Shown here: in pieces, positions 23,020-31,841 of the stretch
How positions within the stretch are numbered: the stretch's first letter is position 1
How the letters are laid out: the number at the start of each line of letters is the position of its first letter
From: Ruminococcus sp.
Lineage (GTDB): Bacteria > Bacillota > Clostridia > Oscillospirales > Ruminococcaceae
DNA: 35,090 nucleotides
Reading direction: 5' to 3'
Assembly (NCBI GenBank): GCA_017960805.1
Contig: JAGCYM010000002.1
Coordinates: 1 to 35,090 of the forward strand
Translations under genes and position numbers: made by a program
Notes under the pieces: generated by a model
What the model saw: the letters and a program-made list of their open reading frames with translations, nothing else
Database searches by the model: none
Told to the model about the DNA's origin: nothing

Positions 23020-23544
23020 TTATGGCTGAACCTTTCCTTTTCTGTACCTTCCGAAGAATATACCATCATCAACATATTTGGATGTTTCAGAGACCCACAT
23101 CGGGAACTGTCCGGTTGCCAGTGCGGTCTGTCCGTTAAGCATTCCTGTATGGAATGAGATATGTCTGAACTGTCTGAGAACCAGTTCCATTCTTGTGAAT
23201 CTGCAGTTCTCAGGTTTTTCATAGAGCATTTCGTCTGTTAGAGTATCAAGATAGTCTAGAGTCTTCTTCTCTACGCTGTCGAGATATTCTAGAAGCTGCT
23301 CATCAGATAGTATGACATCACAAGGATTATCTGGATTATCCATACCTTCAACGTGGAAAGCCGGTTCCTCGTAAACATTAGGATTTATGAACCATTTGTC
23401 CGCCGAGTGTATAGCGTGATAAGCCCATCTCCAGCATGGAGCTCCGCAGCAGATCGCGTCTCTGTCATATGTGCGGAGTGATGTTCGAATATTAAGGAAA
23501 TTGGGAACTACAACATCCTTGATTATCATGCATAGATCATTCAT
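23020..23544 (-). CDS. DinB-superfamily-like protein
   Basis: The 174-aa, mostly helical protein carries a His-rich helix pattern, WRWAYHAIHSADKWF near residue 45 and QFRHISFHTGMLNGQ near residue 130. These look like the metal-site histidines of the DinB four-helix bundle. DinB-like proteins are thiol-S-transferases or metal-dependent enzymes of mostly unknown role. AGGAG lies 8 nt before the ATG. It follows the GNAT gene by 14 bp and is probably the end of the polyamine-cluster transcript. Family call by motif only. Confidence 0.65.
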   Translation of the reverse strand: MNDLCMIIKDVVVPNFLNIRTSLRTYDRDAICCGAPCWRWAYHAIHSADKWFINPNVYEEPAFHVEGMDNPDNPCDVILSDEQLLEYLDSVEKKTLDYLDTLTDEMLYEKPENCRFTRMELVLRQFRHISFHTGMLNGQTALATGQFPMWVSETSKYVDDGIFFGRYRKGKVQP

Positions 23545-23558
23545 AGTGTTTTCTCCTA

Positions 23559-24047
23559 TCAGAGTTTGTGGTAGTATGAACAGGTATTGGCAAATGTACC
23601 ATCTTTCATGCGAAAACCTTCAGGTATCGTGCCAAGCTGTACGAATCCAAGTTTCTCATACAGGTGTCTTGCATATACATTTGATTCAACTACCGCGTTA
23701 AACTGCAGAATGCGAAATCCAAGGTGTTTTGCATGTTTCAGACTGTCAACAACCAGCTTTTCACCAATATGATGGCCACGACTATCTTTATTCACTGCGT
23801 AGCTTGCGTTACAGATATGACCGCAGCGTCCTACATTATTAGGGTGTAAAATGTAAAGACCTAACACATCACCGTAATTATTCTTAGCGACAGCACAGTA
23901 TGTCTGTGCTCCGAAGAAGCTTTTTCCGGAGTGAGGATTAAGTATCTGTTCTTCAGGAAAAGAAATTCCTTCCTGTACAATATCATTCCAGATGCGTATC
24001 ATCTGCGGGAGGTCTTCATTATTGTACTGAACGATTGAAACGCTCAT
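23559..24047 (-). CDS. GNAT-family N-acetyltransferase
   Basis: The 162-aa protein shows the GNAT fold: IVQYNNEDLPQMIRIWNDIV at the N-terminus, the acetyl-CoA loop in VNKDSRGHHIGEKLVVDSL (R/Q-x-x-G-x-G/A variant), and LYEKLGFVQLGTIPEGF at the C-terminus. It acetylates an amine with acetyl-CoA. Placed 18 bp after nspC, it may act on a polyamine, but the sequence does not prove it; amino-acid or phosphinothricin-type acceptors are also possible. Confidence 0.88.
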   Translation of the reverse strand: MSVSIVQYNNEDLPQMIRIWNDIVQEGISFPEEQILNPHSGKSFFGAQTYCAVAKNNYGDVLGLYILHPNNVGRCGHICNASYAVNKDSRGHHIGEKLVVDSLKHAKHLGFRILQFNAVVESNVYARHLYEKLGFVQLGTIPEGFRMKDGTFANTCSYYHKL

Positions 24048-24065
24048 GTCTTCACCTTCTAAATT

Positions 24066-25205
24066 TTATAATCGTCCGCGGAAATCCTCATATCCGAATT
24101 CGCGGAGAGTTTCAATATTTCCGTCACTCTTTAATAGTAATATTGATGGTAAGGGCATACCATTGAAAGTGTTGTTCTTTACCATTGAATAAATAGCCAT
24201 ATCCTCGAATATAAGCCTGTCACCGATATTAAGAGGGGAGTCGAAGGAATATATACCGATTGAGTCTCCTGCTAGACAGGTCTGTGAGCCAAGTCTGTAT
24301 GAAAAAGCCTTTTCATCTTTTTCTCCTGAGTTGCGAAGCGGAGGACGGTATGGCATCTCAAGTACATCAGGCATATGACATGCGGCAGATGTATCTAGAA
24401 TAGCTATAGGCATATCATTCTCAGTAAGATCCAGAACTTCTGTTACCAGGTATCCTGCGTTAAGAGCAATAGCTTCGCCTGGTTCCAGAAATACTTCAAG
24501 TCCGAATCTGTCCTGAAGCATCTTAATACAGCGTTCGAGTCTTGGAATATCATAGTCAGAGCGTGTAATGTGGTGACCTCCGCCCCGGTTGATCCATTCC
24601 ATTTTCTCTAGAACATCCCCGAACTTTTCTATGACCGCATCGAGTGTCTTTTCAAGGTCGTCGGAGTTCTGTTCACAAAGTGTATGCATGTGAAGACCTG
24701 TTACGCCTTCAAGATCTTCATCACGGAAATTCTTCCTTGTGATTCCGAGCCTTGATACAGGTGAGCACGGATCATATATCTCATGACCTTCCTGAGTTGA
24801 AAATTCAGGATTTATTCTGAGTCCTATCTTTTTTCCTGCTGAAAGAACACGGTCACGTAATTTGTCTAACTGTGAGAATGAATTGAATATTATATGTCCA
24901 CAGTAGGATACGATCTCATCAAATTCATTATCTCTGTAAGCAGCTGAAAAAACATGGTTTTCCTTGCCAATTTCCTCATATCCAAGACGTGCTTCATAGA
25001 GGCCGCTGCAGGCGGTCCCATCCAGGTATCGGCTGATTAATGGGTAAGTATGATAGCATGAAAAAGCTTTTTGCGCGAGAAGGATTTTGGCACCGGTTCT
25101 TTCACGGACTCCGTGCAGTATTTCCAGATTATGGATAAGCGCCGACTCATCCACAATATAGCAGGGAGTCGGCACATTATCAATTATATTATTAAGATCA
25201 ATCAT
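24066..25205 (-). CDS. nspC: Carboxynorspermidine/carboxyspermidine decarboxylase
   Basis: The 379-aa fold-III PLP enzyme removes the carboxyl group of carboxy(nor)spermidine to give (nor)spermidine. It has the N-terminal VPTPCYIVDESAL, the PLP lysine in ILLAQKAFSC (Lys46), RINPEFSTQEG, HTLCEQN, INRGGGHHITRSDYD and LEPGEAIALNAGYL, all typical of NspC rather than of LysA or SpeA. Length is typical. Its start overlaps the stop of the YbjQ-family gene by 4 bp (ATGA), so both are coupled. The dehydrogenase that makes its substrate is two genes upstream. Confidence 0.93.
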   Translation of the reverse strand: MIDLNNIIDNVPTPCYIVDESALIHNLEILHGVRERTGAKILLAQKAFSCYHTYPLISRYLDGTACSGLYEARLGYEEIGKENHVFSAAYRDNEFDEIVSYCGHIIFNSFSQLDKLRDRVLSAGKKIGLRINPEFSTQEGHEIYDPCSPVSRLGITRKNFRDEDLEGVTGLHMHTLCEQNSDDLEKTLDAVIEKFGDVLEKMEWINRGGGHHITRSDYDIPRLERCIKMLQDRFGLEVFLEPGEAIALNAGYLVTEVLDLTENDMPIAILDTSAACHMPDVLEMPYRPPLRNSGEKDEKAFSYRLGSQTCLAGDSIGIYSFDSPLNIGDRLIFEDMAIYSMVKNNTFNGMPLPSILLLKSDGNIETLREFGYEDFRGRL

Positions 25206-25513
25206 ATGAATTTAACGGCAGTGCCGTAAGCATATACATTTACGATACTGTTTGAACTCTCTGATATTGTGCAGCGGTATCCGACAACAGCGTCTGCATT
25301 TTCTTTGATAGCCTGCTGAATAAGATGTCCTCTGGCTATCTGGCATGCATGATTAATAAGTTCTGTATATGATTCAAGTTCACCGCCGGTCCCGAATGCG
25401 TTAAGAGCTCCAAGTCCCTTGGAGAAGTTTATAAGCTGTGTACATGCTCCCTCAACGAGACCGATATCTTCAATGTTTTTATTCATTATAGAATCAGTTG
25501 TAACAATAAGCAT
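25202..25513 (-). CDS. YbjQ/UPF0145-family protein
   Basis: The 103-aa protein matches the YbjQ family. Conserved features are an N-terminal LIVTTDSI, a central helix with ESYTELINHACQIARGHLI, then ADAVVGYRC and a C-terminal VYAYGTAVKF. These small pentamer-forming proteins have no established function and are sometimes called heavy-metal-binding. Here the gene is inserted between the two carboxyspermidine-pathway genes and translationally coupled to nspC. AAGGAG precedes the ATG by 8 nt. Confidence 0.88.
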   Translation of the reverse strand: MLIVTTDSIMNKNIEDIGLVEGACTQLINFSKGLGALNAFGTGGELESYTELINHACQIARGHLIQQAIKENADAVVGYRCTISESSNSIVNVYAYGTAVKFI

Positions 25514-25536
25514 AATTTTTAGCTCCTTGAATCAGA

Positions 25537-26739
25537 TTAGTCAACGAGAACAGGATTGAAGTCCTCTTCCCAAGGAAGGCCCCACTTGTTAAGTGCGTCC
25601 ATGAAGGGATCCGGATCGAATTCCTCTATGTTGTATACGCCTGCACCTTTCCATGTACCTGTCATTATAAGCATAGCACCGATCATAGCAGGAACGCCTG
25701 TTGTGTAAGAGATTGCCTGTGATCCTACCTCACGGTAGCATTCCTGGTGGTCACAGATATTATAAAGATAATAATTCTTGTCCTTGCCATCCTTCTTACC
25801 ACGGAAGATACATCCGATATTTGTCTTGCCGACAGTTCTCGGGCCGAGTGAAGCCGGATCAGGGAGTACAGCCTTCAGGAACTGAAGCGGTACAATTTCC
25901 TTACCTTCATACATGATAGGCTCAATAGATGTCATTCCTACGTTCTCAAGACACTTGAGGTGGGTAAGGTAACTCTGACCGAATGTCATGAAGAAACGGA
26001 TACGCTTGATACCTTTTATATTGAGTGCAAGAGACTCAAGCTCTTCATGGTGGAGAAGGTACATATCCTTTTCACCAACGCCCTTGAAGTTGTAAACGCG
26101 CTTGATCTCCATTGGTTCAGTTTCAACCCACTTGCCGTCCTCTATATAGCTTCCCTTTGCGGAAACCTCACGGATATTGATCTCAGGGTTGAAGTTTGTA
26201 GCGAAAGGATATCCGTGGTCACCGCCATTGCAGTCAAGGATATCAATATAGTTTATCTCATCGAACTGATGCTTCATTGCATAAGCGGAGAATACACCTG
26301 TTACGCCTGGATCGAATCCGCTTCCGAGAAGAGCTGTGATTCCTGCTTCCTTGAATCTCTCACGATAAGCCCACTGCCACTTGTACTCGAATTTTGCAGT
26401 GTCAAGAGGCTCATAGTTTGCTGTATCTACATAGTGAGTCTTTGTTGCGAGACATGCGTCCATTATTGTAAGATCCTGATAGGGGAGTGCAAGGTTTAGC
26501 ACTACATCCGGCTTGTAGCTGTTGATGAGAGCTATGAGCTCGTCAACATTGTCAGCGTTAACCTGTGCTGTTTCAATTACAGTTTTTGTAGTAGGCTGAA
26601 GCTTCTCCTTGAGTGCATCGCACTTTGACTTAGTGCGGCTTGCAATCATAATACCCTCAAAAACATCACTGTTCTGACAGCACTTGTGGATAGCAACGGA
26701 AGCAACTCCGCCGCAGCCGATGATCATACATTTTCCCAT
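25537..26739 (-). CDS. Carboxynorspermidine/carboxyspermidine dehydrogenase (saccharopine dehydrogenase family)
   Basis: The 400-aa NADPH-dependent enzyme condenses L-aspartate semialdehyde with putrescine (or diaminopropane) and reduces the imine to carboxyspermidine (or carboxynorspermidine). The N-terminal Rossmann motif is MIIGCGGVASVAIHKC. The family-typical DVVLNLALPYQDL, HYVDTANYEP, LLGSGFDPGVTGVFSAYA and DCNGGDHGYPFATNFNPEINIREV are all present. Length and closeness to nspC separate it from true saccharopine dehydrogenases. GGAGG precedes the ATG. YbjQ follows after 23 bp. Confidence 0.92.
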   Translation of the reverse strand: MGKCMIIGCGGVASVAIHKCCQNSDVFEGIMIASRTKSKCDALKEKLQPTTKTVIETAQVNADNVDELIALINSYKPDVVLNLALPYQDLTIMDACLATKTHYVDTANYEPLDTAKFEYKWQWAYRERFKEAGITALLGSGFDPGVTGVFSAYAMKHQFDEINYIDILDCNGGDHGYPFATNFNPEINIREVSAKGSYIEDGKWVETEPMEIKRVYNFKGVGEKDMYLLHHEELESLALNIKGIKRIRFFMTFGQSYLTHLKCLENVGMTSIEPIMYEGKEIVPLQFLKAVLPDPASLGPRTVGKTNIGCIFRGKKDGKDKNYYLYNICDHQECYREVGSQAISYTTGVPAMIGAMLIMTGTWKGAGVYNIEEFDPDPFMDALNKWGLPWEEDFNPVLVD

Positions 26740-26765
26740 TTTTAATTCCTCCGTATCATAAAATG

Positions 26766-27158
26766 TTATATATTAGTTTGATGAAAAATCCATAAAAGAA
26801 ATATGCCGATCCCAAGAAAAATCATAAAAAGGAGAACTAAATGTTTTGTTTCCCTTGGACAGTAGAACCTTTCCGGTTTCTTTGAGTCAATCCTTAGGTC
26901 GACATGTTCGCCAAGTTCAAAGCGAAGTAATGGAGCAGAAAAATTGCTTTTTCTTCTATAGTCTATTCCGTTGAAATAGTAGCAGAAAACCGGATTCTTT
27001 GCAGGTACTCCATCTGTATCGTATCGTACAACTATATCTACTACTTCAGCTTCAACTCGTTCAGTGCATCTTAACTTTTTATACAGCCTTGATAATAAGC
27101 CGAAAACTCCGACGGCTACAAAGATTCCTGGCAAAAATATGCTTAAGATCTTTAACAT
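26766..27158 (-). CDS. Small membrane protein, DUF3592-like
   Basis: The protein has about 130 aa. One N-terminal membrane segment (ILSIFLPGIFVAVGVFGLLS) is followed by a beta domain of about 70 residues (VEAEVVDIVVRYDTDGVPAKNPVF, LRIDSKKPERFYCP). A C-terminal membrane segment (LVLLFMIFLGIGIFLLWIF) completes it. This sandwich is the DUF3592 layout and is shared by the 27610-28143 gene. The frame can begin at a TTG (27167) or the ATG at 27158; the ribosome site is weak for both, so I prefer the ATG. Function unknown. Confidence 0.7.
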   Translation of the reverse strand: MLKILSIFLPGIFVAVGVFGLLSRLYKKLRCTERVEAEVVDIVVRYDTDGVPAKNPVFCYYFNGIDYRRKSNFSAPLLRFELGEHVDLRIDSKKPERFYCPRETKHLVLLFMIFLGIGIFLLWIFHQTNI

Positions 27159-27179
27159 TCTGATCAATCCATTTCTATG

Positions 27180-27638
27180 TCATAAGATCAGCTTCATCGG
27201 GCTGAACGACGAAATACTGTCTATAAAACCGAGTTTTTTGTATAGCGGATAGCCATCGTCAGAGGCTTTTAGTTCTATGTAGTCAAGTTCCATTTCCCTT
27301 GCATCTGATATAAGAAGTTTCAGAAGACCGGTTGCAATGCCTTTATGTCTGTACGTTTTATCAACGAAAACATTGAGTACTGTTCCTATCTTTCCGTGAG
27401 GGAAACTTGGATTTGGCGGCATTTCTTTTGTCACAAGAAATGCTGAACCAATGATGTTTCCGTTATCTTCAGCTAAATACGCGAAAAAGTCACGATCCAG
27501 ATGCTCAGGAAAATATTTCTGGAGTCCGGACTTTAGAATTGTTTCCAGTTCTGTATTCATTTCCTGAAAGTCTTCACGAAGATAATCAATCCTTATATCC
27601 GTTAGCCCTTCAGTATTCTGTGCTCTGTATAGTTTCAT
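27180..27638 (-). CDS. GNAT-family N-acetyltransferase
   Basis: The 152-aa protein has a classic GNAT acetyl-CoA site in VDKTYRHKGIATGLLKLLI (R-x-x-G-I-A) and ends with DDGYPLYKKLGFIDSISSF, the family's terminal helix-strand. Substrate unknown; the setting inside the polyamine cluster makes a polyamine or amino-acid acceptor possible. Its start lies 29 bp inside the 3' end of the upstream DUF3592-like gene, so translation is probably coupled. Confidence 0.87.
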   Translation of the reverse strand: MKLYRAQNTEGLTDIRIDYLREDFQEMNTELETILKSGLQKYFPEHLDRDFFAYLAEDNGNIIGSAFLVTKEMPPNPSFPHGKIGTVLNVFVDKTYRHKGIATGLLKLLISDAREMELDYIELKASDDGYPLYKKLGFIDSISSFSPMKLIL

Positions 27639-28143
27639 CTGTTTTACTTTTTTTTACTTTTCTTACTGCTAGACTAATCAGAAATACCAATATGATCAGA
27701 TAAGCAATCGCCGAACCGACACGTATAATGGTTCCTTTAACCGGCAGAGCGTATGTCTTTGGATCATAGATCTTTTCAGGAGCTGAGGGATCAATGAATA
27801 TTTCTGTTTTATCGCCTGTTTTGTAGATTGCCTTGGCTGTTGATGAATTATCCTTAACACTATATTTTTTGCCATTATATTCATACTCATATGTAGCAGA
27901 ATAACTGATACCATGACGAATTCTGTGGTTCAGATATCTTGTGTTGGAATCAGATCCATAGTCTGCGATTTCAGCTGAAACACTTTGAGTATATGAGGAA
28001 TGTGCTTGTTTTTCAATGATACAGATAGCACCTTTCATGCACACTACGGATACAAGTTCATAGAAAATATAAAAACCAAGAGCAATATACATAAATACCG
28101 CGATCAGTATAAGAAAAGATTTTGGTGATGTTTTAGATTCCAT
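27610..28143 (-). CDS. Membrane protein, DUF3592-like
   Basis: The 177-aa protein has membrane segment 1 at about 10-33 (LILIAVFMYIALGFYIFYEL) and an extracytoplasmic beta domain (SYSATYEYEYNGKKYSVKD, IFIDPSAPEKIYDP). Segment 2 lies at about 140-162 (IIRVGSAIAYLIILVFLISLA), and a short Lys-rich tail follows. The KTEIFIDPSAPEKIY motif parallels LRIDSKKPERFY of the second DUF3592-like gene at 26766. The pair flanks the GNAT gene. It starts 6 bp after the agmatinase stop. Confidence 0.72.
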   Translation of the reverse strand: MESKTSPKSFLILIAVFMYIALGFYIFYELVSVVCMKGAICIIEKQAHSSYTQSVSAEIADYGSDSNTRYLNHRIRHGISYSATYEYEYNGKKYSVKDNSSTAKAIYKTGDKTEIFIDPSAPEKIYDPKTYALPVKGTIIRVGSAIAYLIILVFLISLAVRKVKKSKTDETIQSTEY

Positions 28144-28149
28144 TATCTG

Positions 28150-29001
28150 TTATGATAGTGCAAGAAGCATTTCACGGATTATTTTGCATGCAACTGCAGT
28201 CGATACACCTGACTGATCATATGTAGGGCTTAATTCGTTAACATCACATCCGACTATATTGAGGCTTCTGCAGACAAGAGTTACAGCTTTTCTCAGTTCT
28301 TCAAATGTGACTCCTCCAGCCTCTGGTGTACCAGTACCGGGGAAGATCGAAGGATCAAGGACATCAAGGTCAAGAGTGAAGTATACGTTCTTCCCTTTCA
28401 GTTTTTCAACCGTCTCCTCAAGTCCCTCAAAGCTGAAATTATGCATTTGGGTATGTTTACCAGCGAAAACAAACTCATCGCGGTCTCCGCTCCTGATACC
28501 AAACTGGAAGATGTGATTGTCTCCTACGAGTTCATGACAACGCCTCAGTACACACGCATGTGATAACTGCTGTCCGAGATATTCGTCTCTTAGATCAGCG
28601 TGTGCATCAAAATGAACTATGTGAAGATCATCATATCTTTCTTTTACTGCTTTTACGGATCCGAGAGTTACAAGATGCTCTCCGCCGATCATAAATGGAA
28701 GTTTGCCATCATCCAGTATAGTATCGGATCTCTGTTTTATATCCGCTATAGTACGCTCTACACTTCCGAAGGGAAGTTCAAGGTCTCCGCTGTCGAAGTA
28801 GCTGTAATCAAGCATATCCTTATTCTGGTAAGGACTGTATGTTTCGATTCCGAAGCTTTCACTGCGAATTACAGGTGGAGCGAATCTTGTTCCGGGTCTG
28901 AAACTTGTGGTACCGTCAAAACCGGCTCCGAATAGAACTATCTTTGAGTCTTCATATTCTGCGTCACAAGCGATAAAGGTCTGTACGTTCTTATTCAACA
29001 T
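28150..29001 (-). CDS. speB: Agmatinase
   Basis: The 283-aa ureohydrolase splits agmatine into putrescine and urea. The binuclear manganese ligands are in GGEHLVTLGS, VHFDAHADLRDEY and FTLDLDVLDPS, with the family signature FPGTGTPEAGG after the last. Length fits SpeB. Its ATG lies inside the last codons of speE (11-bp overlap). With arginine decarboxylase upstream it provides the putrescine used by both spermidine routes in the cluster. The arginase alternative is less likely because arginine decarboxylase is in the same operon. Confidence 0.93.
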   Translation of the reverse strand: MLNKNVQTFIACDAEYEDSKIVLFGAGFDGTTSFRPGTRFAPPVIRSESFGIETYSPYQNKDMLDYSYFDSGDLELPFGSVERTIADIKQRSDTILDDGKLPFMIGGEHLVTLGSVKAVKERYDDLHIVHFDAHADLRDEYLGQQLSHACVLRRCHELVGDNHIFQFGIRSGDRDEFVFAGKHTQMHNFSFEGLEETVEKLKGKNVYFTLDLDVLDPSIFPGTGTPEAGGVTFEELRKAVTLVCRSLNIVGCDVNELSPTYDQSGVSTAVACKIIREMLLALS

Positions 29002-29842
29002 CTCTGAGCATCTCCTCTACGTAATTCGGTAATGCGAAAGCGCCAGTATGGAGATGTGTATTGTAGTACTTTGTCTTTATACCTATCATGCTCCATTTTG
29101 TGGGATTGTAATCACGTACAGGATGATACTTCTTTGATGCGAAACCGAACAGCCAGTGACCTGAAGGATAAGTCGGGATATGTGCCTGGTAGACACGACT
29201 GATCGGGAAGCTTTCAACTATTCGTTTGTGCGAGCGCTGCATAGCAGCGGCATCTTCGGCATAGAAAGGACTTTCATGCTGGTTTACCATGATTCCGTCT
29301 TCTTTTAGTGCCTTAAAGCAGCTTCCGTAAAACTCTTTTGTGAAGAGTCCTTCACCAGGTCCGAAAGGATCTGTTGAGTCTACTATAATTATATCGTACT
29401 TGTTCTCACAGCGACGAATGAACTTAACACCGTCTTCATAGTAGATATGAACACGTTCATCATCGAGACGACATGCAGTAGTGGGAAGGTATTTCTTGCT
29501 TACTTCCACAACAAGTTCATCTATTTCTACAAGGTCTATGCTCTCAACCGAACTGTATCGTGTGAGCTCGCGGACAACGCCGCCGTCACCAGCACCGATA
29601 ACAAGTATATTCTTAGGATCCGGATGAACAGCCATAGGAACATGAGTTATCATTTCGTGGTAGATGAATTCGTCTTTCTCTGTAAGCATCATGTAGCCGT
29701 CCAGAGTAAGAAAACGACCAAATTCTTTTGAATCAAAAACGTCTATACGCTGGAACTCGCTGTTCCCGCTGTATAACTGGTGATCTACCTTTATAGAGAA
29801 CTTTACATTCGGCGTATGACGTTCAGTGAACCATAATTCCAT
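28991..29842 (-). CDS. speE: Spermidine synthase
   Basis: The 283-aa aminopropyltransferase moves the aminopropyl group of decarboxylated SAM to putrescine. Motifs are HHVPMA-type MITHVPMAVHPDPK, the dcSAM site VIGAGDGGVVRELTRY, VDSTDPFGPGEGLFTKEFY with the catalytic Asp, and QHESPFY. The N-terminus MELWFTERHTPNVKFSIKV is typical. GGAGG precedes the ATG by 8 nt. It is located between the membrane protein and speB. Confidence 0.95.
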   Translation of the reverse strand: MELWFTERHTPNVKFSIKVDHQLYSGNSEFQRIDVFDSKEFGRFLTLDGYMMLTEKDEFIYHEMITHVPMAVHPDPKNILVIGAGDGGVVRELTRYSSVESIDLVEIDELVVEVSKKYLPTTACRLDDERVHIYYEDGVKFIRRCENKYDIIIVDSTDPFGPGEGLFTKEFYGSCFKALKEDGIMVNQHESPFYAEDAAAMQRSHKRIVESFPISRVYQAHIPTYPSGHWLFGFASKKYHPVRDYNPTKWSMIGIKTKYYNTHLHTGAFALPNYVEEMLRDVE

Positions 29843-29858
29843 TTTATGCCTCCATAGA

Positions 29859-30377
29859 TTATTCGGGTCTTCCTGCAGGAGGTCCGCCTGCAGGAGGTCC
29901 GTCTATTCCGTTCAGCTTCATAACAAGCTTGAGGAACAGGGGAGTGACAATTAATATTATAATGAATGCAATTACAAAGCTTAGTACAAGTGAGCCAAGG
30001 AACATTACAATGAATGGTGGGAGCTCTGCGTTCCCTCCGCTTGACTTCATAGCCATTTTCCGTGCTAGAATAATCATTGCAAGAGTGATTATAGGTGAAT
30101 AAATTATATCAGATATCAGAGCAGATATAATATTTGCTGGAAGACTGCGTTCTCTCAGCCCTAGAGCTTTGGTAATACCGCCTTCGACTTTTCTCATCGG
30201 AATGATAAATCCGATTATAAGACTTATCAGAGTGCTCAGAATGAAGCTTACGATGAAAGCAACTGGTTTGAATCCGCCTTTAGCGGTAAGATTACCAGTA
30301 AGAGATAGAAAGAAACTGAGAGTGATTCCCATGAGAATATTCATCTGAATACCGACTTTTTTCATTTTCTTTTCCAT
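29859..30377 (-). CDS. Membrane protein in the polyamine operon, DUF2798-like
   Basis: The 172-aa protein has four membrane segments (about residues 12-30, 38-58, 85-105, 125-150) in two similar halves, as in DUF2798 proteins. The C-terminal tail is GPPAGGPPAGRPE, encoded by a duplicated CCTGCAGGAGGTCCG. The frame could start at a GTG (30386), but that touches AAGGAG; the ATG at 30377 is correctly spaced. Strict operon position between speA and speE suggests a role in polyamine transport or sensing. No transporter motif is recognisable, so this is a guess from context. Confidence 0.75.
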   Translation of the reverse strand: MEKKMKKVGIQMNILMGITLSFFLSLTGNLTAKGGFKPVAFIVSFILSTLISLIIGFIIPMRKVEGGITKALGLRERSLPANIISALISDIIYSPIITLAMIILARKMAMKSSGGNAELPPFIVMFLGSLVLSFVIAFIIILIVTPLFLKLVMKLNGIDGPPAGGPPAGRPE

Positions 30378-30392
30378 ACACTGCACTCCTTA

Positions 30393-31841
30393 CTATTTTA
30401 ATACGTTGAGCCGTTCAATGTTGATATCCTCAGTACCAGTCATCTGACAGCCTTTTTCCTTAGCGTATTTGATGTATTCAATTATTTCGGGAGTAATAAG
30501 CTCTCCGGGAGCAAGGATCGGAATTCCAGGAGGATAGCACATTACAAATTCCGTGCAGACTTTTCCTGCTGATTCATCAAGAGGAAGTGATACTTTCTCC
30601 GCGTAGAATGCTTTTCTCGGAGCTTCAGTAACAACAGGTGATATATACTCGTGACTAAGCATGTCTGCTCCGGTTCTGCTGAAACGGCGTTTTATCTCTG
30701 ACATAGCGCTTATAAGTCGTTCTATGTCGCGTTTCCTGTCTCCAACAGATATGTATGCGAGGATATTGCCGATGTCACCGAATTCGATTTGAATATCATA
30801 TTCGTCACGAAGCAGGTCATATACCTCGATTCCTGCAAGTCCTATCGGTAGCGTGAATACGCTGAGTTTAGAAACATCGAAGTCAAATATACTGTCTCCG
30901 TTTATTAGTTCACGGGAATACGCATAGTAACCGCCGATATCATTTATCTCAGAACGAGCGTACTCAGCCATCTCAACTGTCTGGGCAAATATTTCCTTTC
31001 CTCCGAGTGCGAGTCTCTTCCTTGAAATATCAAGGCTTGACAGCAGGAGATATGATGCGCTTGTAGTTTGCGTCAGATTTATAACTTGACGCATGTAATC
31101 TGCGTTAACTTTTTCTCCCATGAGAAGGAATGAACTCTGTGTCAGGCTTCCACCTGATTTATGCATGCTGACTGAAGCTATATCAGCTCCGGCTGCCATT
31201 GCTGTTAACGGGAAGTTATCTCCGAAATAGAAGTGAGTGCCGTGAGCTTCATCAACAAGTACAAGCATACCATGAGCATGTGCAAGATCAGTAATTCGAT
31301 TGAGATCTGAACATATGCCATAATAGGTAGGATTGTTTACCATTATCGCTTTTGCGTCAGGATTATCCTTGATAGCCTGTTCAACCTGAGATACAGACAT
31401 ACCCAGAGCAATTCCAAGCTGTTTGTTTACATCCGGATTTACATATACCGGGACAGCTCCGGTTAGAATCAAAGCATTGATAGCACTTCGGTGAACATTT
31501 CTCGGCATTATGATCTTGTCGCCTTCCTTGCAGGCATACATGATCATGCTTTGAACTGCTGATGTAGTTCCGCCAACCATGAAAAAAGCGTTAGCGGCTC
31601 CGAACGCCTGAGCGGCAAGCATTTCTGCGTCTTTAATTACTGATACAGGGTGGCAGAGATTGTCGAGCGGCTTCATTGAGTTGACATCGACATTCATGCA
31701 GTCTTCACCGAGAAATTCGGTGAGCTCCATGTTTCCTCTTCCACGTTTGTGGCCGGGAACATCAAATGGTACGACTCTCATGCGTCTGAATTTGCGGAGA
31801 GCCTCATATATAGGAGCATTTACCTGAGAGAGCTCAGTCAT
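30393..31841 (-). CDS. speA: Arginine decarboxylase (Orn/Lys/Arg decarboxylase family, fold I)
   Basis: The 482-aa PLP enzyme resembles Bacillus SpeA and makes agmatine from arginine. The PLP lysine is Lys228 in SVSMHKSGGSLTQSS. Other family marks are VPFDVPGHKRGRG, FMVGGTTSAVQSMI, MVNNPTYYGICSDL and VLVDEAHGTHFYF. Length matches the short Firmicute form. The frame runs further upstream, but the ATG at 31841 overlaps the end of speD by 8 bp and is the natural start. Specificity for arginine rather than lysine or ornithine is inferred from the agmatinase gene in the same operon. Confidence 0.92.
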   Translation of the reverse strand: MTELSQVNAPIYEALRKFRRMRVVPFDVPGHKRGRGNMELTEFLGEDCMNVDVNSMKPLDNLCHPVSVIKDAEMLAAQAFGAANAFFMVGGTTSAVQSMIMYACKEGDKIIMPRNVHRSAINALILTGAVPVYVNPDVNKQLGIALGMSVSQVEQAIKDNPDAKAIMVNNPTYYGICSDLNRITDLAHAHGMLVLVDEAHGTHFYFGDNFPLTAMAAGADIASVSMHKSGGSLTQSSFLLMGEKVNADYMRQVINLTQTTSASYLLLSSLDISRKRLALGGKEIFAQTVEMAEYARSEINDIGGYYAYSRELINGDSIFDFDVSKLSVFTLPIGLAGIEVYDLLRDEYDIQIEFGDIGNILAYISVGDRKRDIERLISAMSEIKRRFSRTGADMLSHEYISPVVTEAPRKAFYAEKVSLPLDESAGKVCTEFVMCYPPGIPILAPGELITPEIIEYIKYAKEKGCQMTGTEDINIERLNVLK

